From Bugula neritina (taxonomy: Eukaryota > Bryozoa > Gymnolaemata > Cheilostomatida > Bugulidae), in the NCBI GenBank assembly GCA_964035545.1, contig OZ037767.1, positions 7,616,207-7,680,206 of the forward strand: a stretch of DNA of 64,000 nucleotides. Direction: 5' to 3'. The translations under genes were made by a program, and so were the position numbers. The notes beneath the pieces are model-generated. The model was given only the letters and a program-made list of their open reading frames with translations. It was not told the origin of the DNA and made no database searches. Below are positions 1 to 53,845 of the stretch, piece after piece (within the stretch, counting starts at the first letter, position 1; every line of letters begins with the position of its first letter).

Positions 1-496
1 ATACCAACTATCTTACAAGCTACTACTTTAGAAATGCCAACTAGTTCACTAGCTAGCACTACTACAAGCATACCAATTACTATCCCAGTAACTAATACTA
101 CTTCAGAAATGCCAGTTATCTCATCAATTAGTACTACTTCAGGCAGAACAAGCATCTCACTAGCTAGTAATATTTCAAACATGCCAACTATCTCACCAGC
201 TGAAACTTCCTCAGGCATCTCAGCTTCAACACTGACTAATGTTACTGAAACCATGTCAGCCACATTACCAACTAGTTCTGTTCCAGATATAGCACCATCC
301 ACAAATTTCCCTTCTGTAAATGACACTTCAGATGAGCCAAGTTCTGTAGCTACTTCAGTTTTAGCTTCTTCTGTTTCAACAATTGCAAACAGTCTAGAAA
401 CAGTTCAAGCTAGTTCAATTCCTTCAAGTCCAGACACTTCAACGATGCTAACTTACACAAGAGTCCCTCTCTCAACCCGTGCTGTTTCAACACCAA
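1..496 (+). CDS. Ser/Thr-rich mucin-like exon
   Basis: Open reading frame from base 1 to a GTAAGT donor at 497. It encodes about 165 residues dominated by Ser, Thr, Pro and Ala, with degenerate repeats of the kind M-P-T-I-S-S-x-x-T-T-S, typical of O-glycosylated stalks. The exon ends one base into a codon (phase 1), matching the CUB exon at 822. It is truncated at the left edge of the window. Confidence 0.8.
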
Positions 497-3400
497 GTAA
501 GTTTAGGTGTTAGCTAAATGAAAATTTACTAAATGTATATGTGCTAAAGTCAAATTTTTACTTCAAAATATTTTCTGCTTAAATGAATTTTATGTTATGT
601 AACATTCTGAAAGTGTTAAAAAGTTATTTTTATTGCTGTTGATTAATATTCTTTTTTAGCTTCTCAGGTTTTGAACATATGTGGGTTTTATTAAAGACTG
701 TGGTACAGTTATATTATTCATTTTTCAACACAGCAAAATGTTTATTAGCTTGTTTTTATATTTTAAACAATTCCTTAACTAAAAATTTCATAACTTTAAT
801 TATTTTTCATTGAAATTTTAGCTTGTGGTGGAACTTACAAAGAATATTATGGCAATATAGCTACCCCAGGTTACCCAGATGAACTGGTATCACATCTGCA
901 TTTTGTGTATAATGTGTCTGTGCCCTATGGCAGTATTTTACTCAATTTTACGAGAATTTCTCTGGAAAATAATGGTTCTTGCAGTTACGCTTCCATTAAG
1001 GTATTAATTCAACATCAGGCTCAGAAATTATATTTATGGAAGAAAAATCTATGAAAAAACATTTAATTTGCTATTGTGATATCATAGGAATCATTTTAGT
1101 ATTTTTTCACTATAATTACTGAGTATTGATGGTTTTATTATGACCAGATCTATAATACTGAAAGTGATGACTTGCTTAAAGAAGTCTGCCATGACTCACC
1201 ATTCTCCATGAACCTGGTGAACATAAGCTCTGTTAGAATAGTCTTCATAACGGATAGCAGTATGGGATTTAAATGGTGGAATCTGATATGGTCTGGTATG
1301 TTCTGAGTTTTAGTTTGATCCACTAATGAGCAAGACATGACAGGTGTTTTAGCCGACTAAGTTTAAATAATAGTTTGAACATTTCTTAGGGTTTGAATAT
1401 TTGATACAATTTGAAGTAAGCTCAGCTTTCTTTATTAAAGAATTAGAATAGCCCAACCATATCTTCGTATATACCCATTGATTAAAAGCAAAATGAAAAA
1501 ATTGAAAGCACTGACTAGAAACTTTACTTTCATACATTATATATATAGGTAACCTTAGAAAACTAAAACATGACATCAACTGTTAAAAGTTTCTAAAGTT
1601 TAGGATGACAAAATTTGAAAGCCTTAGTGTGTTTCAAAGTATGAAATTAGCATAGTAAATGGTTGATAGCATATTATAAAGGTTGCATCTGCGTCATTGA
1701 GCTGCTCAACTGTCCAGGAAATTGGTAAATCATGCTTTTCGCAACTTAAAGTACAACATGTAAGTGTTGCCAGTGAGCTCTGTACACTTATTTTGAAACA
1801 CTTCATTGGCCTAGTATATTAATAAATTTACTTAGAAATACAATTTTAGTAGCTTGTACTGAAAGATATTGCTTAATAGAAATAAACTAAGTACAGCTCT
1901 TAAACCTCATCACCACAGCTGTAAGTTTCCTCTCTGCACATAGTTTGAAACAATCGTATATTGTCTAAACTGCATGAACACTTATGTCAATTTTCGTTAA
2001 TTGACAGTCACTTTACAAGTTAGATCTAAATTATTATGGGTTTTACATTTTGTTCTTTTAAGTTCCATGCAACGGCAGCTTCTATGAAGACTATGGTGTT
2101 TTGGAATCACCTAACTTTCCGAACAGCTACCCTAGGAACTTCCTGTGTGAGTGGACTATTACCGTACCCCAAGGAAGGATAGGAATCCTCATCACAGATC
2201 TGAATGTTGAATATGATTCTCAATGTGACTACGATGTGTTACAAGTGAGTGGACAATTTAAACTAAAACTAATTAATAAATGCAGTGCAAGCAAAATATT
2301 TGAATATTAAATGCTCTACTAATATTATCTTTTAAACACAATTTTGTACAGGCAGCTATTATTTATAGCCTAAATCATAATTTTATGTAATAATGGAATT
2401 TTACTAGTGGAGTTCAAAATTATGTTTTTCAGAATTTTAAGTAATAATAGCACAGGTAAAGATTGCACAGGTAAAATTATGGCCCATAGAGTTATGGTGC
2501 AAATGGGAGAGTAGGTAAAAATAGTACACTGATGTTAAATTTTCTCAAATTAACCCCAAACCTAAACCCCCATCTTTAAATCTAGACCCCAATTTCAAAC
2601 CTCCAACCCCACTCCAAACCCTAATATTGCAATTGTGCAATTTTTACCTACTTTGCCATTTGTGCTATTTTTGCCAGTGCAATTATTACTTGTACCGTTT
2701 TTACTGGATTCCTTTTGTTAGTTTTCAATAACACAAGCCGAATGATAGTATTATATATAGTAATACTGATCTTCTCAATTGTTGGCACATGGTTACTGCT
2801 GTTTTTTACGTTAAATTTTAGTTCTCTGATGAATATACTGGGAATATTGTGGCAAGACATTGTGGAAGTGGAGTTAGATATGTCCAGGGGCTTTCAAATT
2901 CTATGAAAGTAAAATTCAAATCTGATTATATTCTATCATATTCCGGATGGAGGTTCCGATGGAATAGTAAGTCAGATATATGATGAAATATTCATTATTA
3001 TAATTTATGCAGTTTATAGTTGAAATTAATTTTTTTCACAATTAATTTAAAGTTATCATATCAAAAACGCAGTATTTCTTTACTTTTATTATAAATTGCC
3101 TAATTCAATATAAAGAAGTTGTCATCTGTAGAAGTTGTCAGGGCTGCAGTCTTAAACTAAAAATAAAACAAATTAAATGAATACCAATACATAATTTTGC
3201 ACAGGTGTGAGCTGCGGGGACAACATAAATGCCGCAAGTGGTACCATATTATCTCCTAAGAATGGGACTGTATATCCCTCTGAAACTCTGTGTGTCTGGA
3301 CTATCACCATTCCAAGTGGGAAAATTCAACTCAACTTTACGGCATTTGATCTGGAGCTCGGTTCAACATGTCAACATGACTCATTGACAGTAAGTTAATT

Positions 3401-6400
3401 AAATATAAAAATATATCTTATCAGCGATGCAATATGACACAAGACTACAGTAAACTAGGTTGGTCACTGCTTTAGTCTTTACTGGTGTCCCACTTAACTG
3501 TGCTTGCTAATTACATCACACCTCACCAAAACAACACCACCGAAGTTTATTTGCTTTACAACATGACCTGTTCACCAGCACATGCTTTTGCCAAATATAG
3601 CTGTGTTATAGAGCTAGGACTTCACTGCAAGCACAATTTGTCTGCAAAAAATTCATGGGCACACTGCAAGGAAAAAACTTTGCATAAATTTTATTACACA
3701 CAATAATGGTAATTATAGTGTACAAAAAGCAAATTTCATTATATTAAAAAGAGTTTACTATAATATTATAACTACTGTAACTGTGCATGTTTTAAATTGA
3801 TCCAATATTTATTCAATTTCTGGTAACAAAATGTTTGATAAATTTTACATTATCTACTGTAAATACAGTTACGCTATTGTAATTGGTAAACTTTTTTATG
3901 CACAGGTGTTTGATGGGGACAGTAAGCAAAGACTGGCTCATATTTGTGGTTCTTCAGCTGATACTTTACTGAGCAACTCCAGCACTGTAATCATTGTGTT
4001 TAGCACAGACAGTTCTATTCAAAAAGCAGGCTTTACAATGCATTGGCAAAGTAAGTAAACAAAATATAATAGAACCAGTGACATATAAAATGTTGAAAAA
4101 ACTTTTGACTTTGGTTGTCGAACAGTTTACTTTTTTAAAAAGCTTGGCTGTCTAAGCTTTCAAGCTTATATATCTATATTTTGTATATTACAGACCTGCT
4201 ATACAGCAAATTACAGCCTAATTTTAGAGTGCTAACACAACAGCTGACTGGATAGTTTGAATTATTATCATACAACCTAATGTGATTTGCAGAATGAATA
4301 AAATCTTTTTTTATTTGTTGATTCATTTATTTGAAACTGTTGTTGCATAAAAAAGATGAGATAGCTAGATCAACTTTGATGACTTTGCACTTCCAAGGTT
4401 TCTGATTGATAATGAAGTGCCAGGCTTCAATCTAATATTGATATACATAGTAAACCTGATCCTGAACAATGCGGTTACTACTTCATTTCAGTTTTTCTAA
4501 CAGACTCACAAATTTTCAATGCGGTAAAGAGCACTACATTAGGAATTCATATGAATTGATAAGGTGACTTTAAAATCTCTGCAATATCTATTTCATAATC
4601 ATTTATTACTTTTGAAAGAAACATTGCTTTTGAAAATATTTTTTTACTAATGATTCATTTTAGAGTTGTTAGCATATATGTTTAAAAATGATTAGTTAAA
4701 ATTATGAATAGTATACTGAAAGGTCGCTTTGCATATATATAATTATTATATAGCATTAGCTACATTAACTAGCAAACTTTTTATATGAATTGGTTTACTT
4801 GTATTTTACTAACATATGGATGAATTAGCTCAAATGTGTTTTCAGGCATAAATGCAAATGAGTGTGGAGGGAACATCTTTAATACATCTGGTGTTTTGAC
4901 TTCTCCTAATTACCCAGGACTCTACCCACACTCTCTTGATTGCCATTGGAATATCACTGTACCAAATGGAACTGTAGGCATCATTATCTCACAGTTTTCT
5001 GTTGAGTATCACAGATATTGTGCTTATGATCGGCTTTCTGTAAGTAAAGTTCCTTTTGTTACTTTTATAAAAGTTCATATTGCTGCAAGAAACTGTAATA
5101 GCAAAATTTAGTTGTTGATATAGTATGAAAATAGTTCTTCAGTTGCTGTAAAAAGTTAATTAATGTATGATTTTCAGCAATAAGTTACATGTAAATAAAC
5201 TGTAATTTTAAATCACTATTTTGTTGGCCAGCTGTAAAAGTTTTTTGGCAAGCATCATATAGTTTTTAAATTGTTTTAGTTATATGCTTAATAACTCACT
5301 ATTTGTATAAAATACTTTCAGTTGCCTTGTTTAAGATACTAATTTGCATGTATAATTGTTTTAATTTAGTGAACAACTTAAAAGTGTGCCGATTTGTTCA
5401 TTTAAAATATATATCTCCTTCATTTTTTTAAAACTATCTAATGGCAAAAACTAAAACTAAGAGTCCCATCTTTTACTGTCTTGAAACAATCATTTGGAAT
5501 ATGTTCTGGAGTAGAAGCAACTATGACCGGATGCACCTCTCTTCCTGACATCACCAAGAAACCTGCTGAGATTCAAACTCATTACCTATTATAATTATGA
5601 CCTAGTTTGGCCATGACCTCGTTTGACCATGACCTAGTTTGACATTAGGGACCTAAAATGACTGTGTCCTGTAATAACTATGACCTAGCATGATAATGAC
5701 CTAAAATGATTATGACCTAGCATGATCAAATACTATTCTAACCATGACCTAGTTTGACTATGACCTAGAATGATTAAAACCTATCATGACCATGCACGAC
5801 TATAGTATGTATATGACTTGCTCAGTTGTATAGAATATATGCAAATTTATGCAAATGATGACTGCAATGCTGTGGTGTGCAAGTTTAATTGTTGTAATGG
5901 AATGTAATATCAATGCTAAAGCTTGTTTCCCCCACAACTTTGTTTTTTTTAATATTTATTATAATAGTTATAATATAACGTAGATGATGACTCTAAATTT
6001 ACTTATGTTATGCAATTTTCACAAACAGCACATTTGTTCTACTGTGTGGAATTATGCACATTTTTAGTGCAGTGAAAGGGAGTAGTTGAAGGACTGCAAA
6101 CAATAATAAAGTTGCATTTTAGTTTCGTGATGGTCATACTGGGGAAGTTATTAAAAGCCACTGTGGTTCAGGACGAAGGTACTTAAAAGGAACTTCAAAC
6201 TCTGTCATAGTGCATTTCAAAACAGATTCAGTTTCGTCTTCTTATGGATGGAAACTGAAATGGAACAGTAAGATTAAGCAGTTTGTTAAGCTAATACGTA
6301 ATGTAGTAAAGAAATATCTTTCAGATAATAGGTTATATTACATTATATTACATTATATTACATTATATTATTTTATAATGATATCTATTATATTACCTTA

Positions 6401-7580
6401 ATTAATAAGAGCTAATAAAATCAGAAATAATGAAGATGGGTACACACTACAGTGACTATGAACAAGATGTCTTTTTTTTCTTGACGCAAGCATTTGTGTG
6501 TTTAAATACATGCTTGCCACCATCTTAAAGAAAGAATTTTCTTGCTCACGCAAGTTAAATTCAGTTTTTAAAATTTTCAGTCAATCAGAATACATAGGTT
6601 CTGAAATTCATGCATTTATTCTAAAACATTTTAATAGTGCAAAAACTAATGGCAAATTTTAGCCAGCTTTTAACTGAGATGCTTCAGTGTTTTTTATTCC
6701 TATAATTTATGCAAAAATTAAAATTTCAAACTCTTATCTTTCACCATTTTTATAGGTATAACCTGTGGCGATGATAAATTACATGACTATGGTTTGTTAG
6801 CATCTCCCAACTTTCCATTGAGTTACCCTCCTGACTCTTTCTGTCTGTGGAATATCACAGTTCCTGCTGGTATCATTGCTGTCAACGTGACCTACTTAAA
6901 CATTCAACAACAAACTTCATGCCTTGCTGAATCACTCAGTGTAAGTAAAACTTTAAAATCTTTTTTTTTCATGTTTCCCTCTGTTACTGCACTATCAAAT
7001 TACTCTCTTCCTGTATATACACTACTGTACTATAAATTCTTTGTTAATTCCAACACACACACCAAACCAAACCAAACACACACACATACACACAAACACA
7101 CACACACGCACGCACGCACGCACACACGCACGCACGCACACAAACACGCACTTGCACATAAACACGCACGCGCACACACACACGCACACGCACACGCACA
7201 CACACACACACACATACATGCACACACACACACACGAGTACGCGCAAGTTGATACATGTGAGTTTGTGTGTGTATATCTTCTTTTTCTTCTTCTTTTTAG
7301 TTCTTTGATGGTCTTTCTGAGAGACATGTTCACACACACTGTGGCTTCGGACCAAGATTTATACTTGGGGAATCAAATTCTATCATTCTAATTTTTCACA
7401 CGGATCAAGAAAATGAGAAAAATGGGTGGCTGCTACTCTGGACAAGTAAGTTCCATAACAGTACAATGTCCCTCAATGTTATTTAATTACAATATCATAT
7501 TATAATACTTTTGTAGATTAGTAGAGCCATCATTACATTACTACTGTCTTATTTTAGGATATGATGAAATTGAAACTTGA
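1..7580 (+). CDS. Secreted mucin-like protein with five CUB domains (5' end outside window)
   Basis: Spliced gene, open from base 1. Exons: 1-496, 822-1000, 1148-1295, 2063-2244, 2822-2966, 3205-3389, 3906-4050, 4846-5039, 6123-6267, 6756-6940, 7301-7445, 7558-7580; they sum to 2172 nt (723 residues plus stop) with a consistent frame. All introns are GT/AG. A Ser/Thr/Pro-rich segment is followed by five CUB domains, and the protein ends seven residues after the last CUB with TGA and no TM segment, so it is probably secreted. CUB domains are extracellular beta-sandwich modules that bind proteins or glycans; no protease or other catalytic domain is visible here. Any signal peptide and further N-terminal domains lie before the window. 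It could be a mucus, matrix or humoral defence protein, but the function is unassigned. Confidence 0.85.
822..1295 (+). CDS. CUB domain 1 (two exons)
   Basis: Exons 822-1000 and 1148-1295, separated by a phase-0 intron. The first half has the CUB start CGGTY and ATPGYPDE; the second half carries the conserved Cys (EVCHD) and ends in the usual aromatic core (FKWWNLIW). The domain is entered and left in phase 1. Confidence 0.85.
1296..2062 (+). other. Intron between CUB1 and CUB2
   Basis: AT-rich intron. Short open frames on the minus strand (for example 1349-1579 and 1624-1806) show no domain or codon signal; nothing else recognised. Confidence 0.6.
2063..2966 (+). CDS. CUB domain 2 (two exons)
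   Basis: Exons 2063-2244 and 2822-2966 with a phase-0 intron. The first exon shows [19 protein letters not shown] and [10 protein letters not shown], which are canonical CUB strands; the second shows the RHCGSG motif and ends YSGWRFRWN. The intron between the halves contains an inverted-repeat element (2440-2720). Confidence 0.9.
2440..2720. repeat. Inverted-repeat (MITE-like) element with C-rich core
   Basis: The left side (near 2440-2530, GCACAGGTAAA ... GTAGGTAAAAATAG) is an imperfect reverse complement of the right side (near 2635-2715, ATTTTTACCTACTTTGCCA ... GTGCTATTTTTGCC). Between them lies a pyrimidine-rich core with repeated CCAAACCTAAACCCC-like words. A related copy in opposite orientation is at about 28137-28440. 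Probably a non-autonomous element; exact ends and target duplication not resolved. Confidence 0.6.
3205..4050 (+). CDS. CUB domain 3 (two exons)
   Basis: Exons 3205-3389 and 3906-4050 with a phase-0 intron. The first half begins [20 protein letters not shown] and includes [10 protein letters not shown]; the second half includes [10 protein letters not shown] and ends GFTMHWQ. The second exon is 145 nt, the same length as in CUB2, CUB4 and CUB5. Confidence 0.88.
4051..4845 (+). other. Intron between CUB3 and CUB4
   Basis: AT-rich intron of about 800 bp with no recognisable coding, repeat or RNA feature. Confidence 0.6.
4846..6267 (+). CDS. CUB domain 4 (two exons)
   Basis: Exons 4846-5039 and 6123-6267 with a phase-0 intron of 1.08 kb that holds a TGACCT-rich minisatellite. 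Motifs: [30 protein letters not shown], then [10 protein letters not shown] and YGWKLKWN. Confidence 0.9.
5594..5805 (+). repeat. Degenerate short tandem repeat built on TGACCTAG/TGACCTAA
   Basis: Roughly 14-30 bp units of the form ATGACCTAGTTTGACC or ATGACCTAGCATGA recur across about 210 bp inside the CUB4 intron. TGACCT occurs eight times, always in the same orientation. It may simply be an ageing minisatellite. Confidence 0.7.
6756..7580 (+). CDS. CUB domain 5 and C-terminal end
   Basis: Exons 6756-6940, 7301-7445 and the final coding piece 7558-7580. Motifs [20 protein letters not shown] and [10 protein letters not shown], then HCGFGPRFI. The last exon adds only YDEIET before TGA at 7578-7580. 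The phase-0 intron contains a CA microsatellite. No membrane anchor follows. Confidence 0.88.
7050..7236 (+). repeat. CA/CG-interrupted dinucleotide microsatellite
   Basis: Long run of CACACA with CGCACG and CAAACA interruptions inside the CUB5 intron. It creates spurious low-complexity open frames on both strands. Confidence 0.95.
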
Positions 7581-7662
7581 GAATGAAAGCCAGATACAGG
7601 AGAGTTAGCTCCTCAAGCAAACTACTTTACTTTAACGTTGCCCTATTTCATTTACTATGCAT

Positions 7663-7668
7663 AATAAA
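7663..7668 (+). terminator. Candidate polyadenylation signal of the CUB gene
   Basis: AATAAA 83 bp after the stop codon; further AATAAA-type words occur near 7951-7959. Confidence 0.45.
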
Positions 7669-9096
7669 GCCCATGCCATTAGTACACGGATAATTTTTTA
7701 CCTGAAGTTTTACAACATTTCATAATATATTATTTTCATACCACATGACTTCATGTTGAACTCTGATTGCTAAACATTTTCTAATTAAGCTTTGATGTAT
7801 GTAAGTTGGCTGCTTAAAATAATGGTTATTTAGGCTTCTTATTCTTTTCCATACATGTATTATTTATGCTGTTATTACAGAATGGGTCATTATTGAGATA
7901 TTTATGTAAAATACAAATGCTGCCGTACATAAGTTTCCTGAGATTTTTAAATAAATAAAAGAAGTCACAATTTTTTTACTTAAATCACATAAATATTACT
8001 ATATTTTATTCTAATTTTCTTTTTGTTGTAACAATATTATGATGATAATTATTATTAATTTACACAAAATGCAATAAAATGTTTATTCTGCAATTGTACT
8101 TTTAAGTATGGTAATATTGTAATAGAAATAATGTCAAGCAGTTCAAATGAACATATTGTGAAAAAAATGAAACTTACTAATTTTATTGCAGACGTTTTTT
8201 ACTGCAATTATTTGAGTCTTAATACTTGTATAGTGCTATTGTAGAGCTCTTTGAGTAGAGTATACTTTGTGTACTCTGCCACTATAATCTTAGTTAGAAG
8301 ATACAATTTAAGCAATTTCTGTGCATGAGAGCAAGCTGCACACACACCACTTATATGTTGCACACACAAAACATATAACAATTTTTTATTAGAATAAAAA
8401 GCAATTTATTACATCATAAAGTAAGTAATAACAGGAAAAGTTAAAAGCAGTAGCAAGAGAAGTTAAATTAGTAGCAAAAAAAGTTAAAATTTCAAAGTGA
8501 ATTAAAATTTGAGTTTTTTTCTATTAATTGGCATAAATTTCAAGATACACATATATATTTTAAATATTTGGTAATGCTTATGTTAATGCATTAGTAATAG
8601 TTTTCAATATTAAATAATATAACATGTAATTAGATAGAGCAATATTATTCAATGATCGCTACATAAAAATTATAGGCTTTTAAGCACAATTTGCCTGTAA
8701 CAAATTGAAAAGCGAAGTCCATCTTTTATATTTTTAAAACATATCACTTTGTGTATACGGCAATCAATAATATTGTTATGTGTGTTGTAAAGCAGTAATC
8801 AAAAAGTAACACAGATACATTATATTGTTTTAAAAAATAGTATATATGCGTTAATATAAAATGCTATCCAAAAGGTGAAAATATAAAAACATGAAAGTTA
8901 AAAAGTCAATTGAAGATATAATCACATGTATAAAATAACAATGATGCTTGGAATGTTAGATTTTTAGTATAAGTAATAAAATAAAAGATAAAAGTGAAAT
9001 GTAACTAGAGCTTACTGTGATGTTAGGAATATAATATAAGATCCCACCCAATCATATTTCAGAACCAGCCCCCCTCCCCCTGCGTAGACACTGCGG
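7669..9096. other. AT-rich spacer and 3' untranslated regions of two convergent genes
   Basis: The CUB gene (plus) and the phosphatase gene (minus) end facing each other. No coding exon, RNA gene or repeat recognised. Minus-strand AATAAA words (reverse complement of TTTATT at 8385-8390 and 8405-8410) are candidate signals for the phosphatase gene. Confidence 0.6.
8385..8410 (-). terminator. Candidate polyadenylation signals of the phosphatase gene
   Basis: Two TTTATT words on the plus strand (AATAAA on the minus strand), about 690 nt downstream of the stop codon at 9097-9099. Position only; not proven. Confidence 0.3.
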
Positions 9097-52050
<42,954 letters not shown>

Positions 52051-52163
52051 TCTCCCATCTGTACTCTATTAACATTCAGTGTAAAATAAGCTAACAGAGA
52101 AAGAAGAAGAAGGAAGTTAGTCTGTAATAACATTTACCTAAGTAAATCTATTCATTACATTCC

Positions 52164-52170
52164 TATATAA
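52164..52170 (-). promoter_or_regulatory. Possible TATA-like box of the phosphatase gene
   Basis: TTATATA on the minus strand about 114 nt upstream of the ATG. In AT-rich DNA this is weak evidence, and an upstream noncoding exon is possible. Confidence 0.2.
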
Positions 52171-52524
52171 TAGAGGAGGTGCTGTATTTAACCATTGTTA
52201 CAAAGCAAGAATATATTTAAATAGCTAAAAGGTTTTTGAATGCACTAAGCTCATTCATTCTTTTACTACTCAATTGCATGAGCTGCCTGTATTAAACAAA
52301 TACAATCTTCACAATTCTATACAATCACCTCTTTTATTTCCAATTTGCTCTCTGTAATGCAAACATAGTAACTCAAGCATATGTGTCAGCTAACTCTAAC
52401 AAGTTTTTGTAGCTAGTGTTGTTTCACATGAAATAGAGTCTACAACCACTGAATTGTAACTAACTATTTATTTCCAGGATTCACCAATACCATACATTTA
52501 CCCTAATACTCTATGTTATGATTA

Positions 52525-53843
52525 GGGGTAACGGGGGGGGGGGGGAGGGGGGCACAACGGTCATAGGGGTACAAAAAGCCGGCCAAATTGTCAGAGAACT
52601 TATTGACTTAGAGTTGTGATGTTTTTCTCATAAAAAGATATTGACATAATCATTCAGCCTCTGTAGTTTCAACACTTGCGGAACATATGTGTTGAAAAGG
52701 CAAGTAAAAAACTGTTTTTACCTACTTTTTTTAGATTTTTTAGGATGTCGTTGAAGCCTTATAACTTTTTACACTCAAAGGCAAGAAGCCTAAATTTTAC
52801 TAATATTGTTGCCATTGCTTGTCTCTACAATGCTTAACTAGTATAACAGCAAACACTGAAATAAATTTTCCTTGAGGCACATTTATTTTCGATTTGGCCA
52901 CACGGGGCACAATGGGCCACCTGATTATTGCACCCTGATCACTGTTATTAGTTTGTTTGCGCAAAAAGTTGGTTGAACTGTTACTAAAATGTATAAATAT
53001 AGCCATTTCTGACCTTTTTGTAAAATATTAAAGACATCATGGTAAGACTACAAAACTACAAGGTGAAGCTCCCCTAATACATACATCTGGTAAGGTTAAA
53101 GCTTTGCCATTTTATACATAATACAAAACATTCTGCTGTTGCTACTAGTAGATAGTCATGATAATCATTATATATTACACCATTGAGGGAATATACATGC
53201 ATTTGACTGAAATAAATTGTGATTTGCTAATTTGCTCCCCCCTCTCCCTTCCGTACTCCAGTCACAAACCTCAGCCATGCATGGACCTTAGCTACAGTTC
53301 ATTGAAAAGAGTTCACTCAGAATTTTGTAGTACATTTTAGTGAAGTTTTTTTTAATAAACGTTGCTCTGAAGTGAAAATAACAAAATATTTTTAGTTTTA
53401 AACAGTAATGATAATGGCACTGCAGAACTGAGTGACGCGCGCGTTTGATTTTGCCTTCCTCTGCTATCCGTAGTGGCACAAACTGTACAGCTAAAACATG
53501 AATTTTGCTGTAAATCTGAAAGAATATCTTTATTTATTTGTATTATTAAATGAATAAAGATCAGATATAACAAAATACGCAAAATTTCAATATATTTGTT
53601 GTGTCCCACCCAGTGGCCCATTGTACCCCAGTACCGGGGCACAATGGGCCAATTTTTTCGTCATGAAAATTTCATTATTCTGAAAGTTGTGAAAAAGATA
53701 GAAAAAACAAACTGGTACCTGTAATAGACAACAGATGTAGCATTAGGACTAGAGATTATTGAACTAGTAACTTGAAAAACAGACGAATGAGAACAACAAA
53801 TGCAAAATTCGACCCGTTTTGCCCCCCCCCTCCCCGTTACCCC
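52525..53843. mobile_element. Terminal-inverted-repeat DNA element (~1.32 kb) with TA flanks
   Basis: Left end GGGGTAACGGGG... and right end CCCCGTTACCCC are inverted, each bordered by TA (52523-52524 and 53844-53845), as expected for a TA-targeting Tc1/mariner-like insertion. Long G and C runs follow the TIRs. GGGGCACAATGGGCCA-like words occur in both halves (near 52905-52920 and 53635-53652). No transposase motif seen, so probably non-autonomous. Confidence 0.65.
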
Positions 53844-53845
53844 TA

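Noticed and set aside
2100-2310. Single-exon reading of CUB halves as separate small proteins
   Set aside because: Each has proper donor/acceptor sites and joins in frame with neighbours, so they are exons of one gene.
7022-7391. Overlapping open frames of up to 116 residues rich in His/Thr or Cys/Val
   Set aside because: Translations of the CA microsatellite in a CUB intron; not genes.
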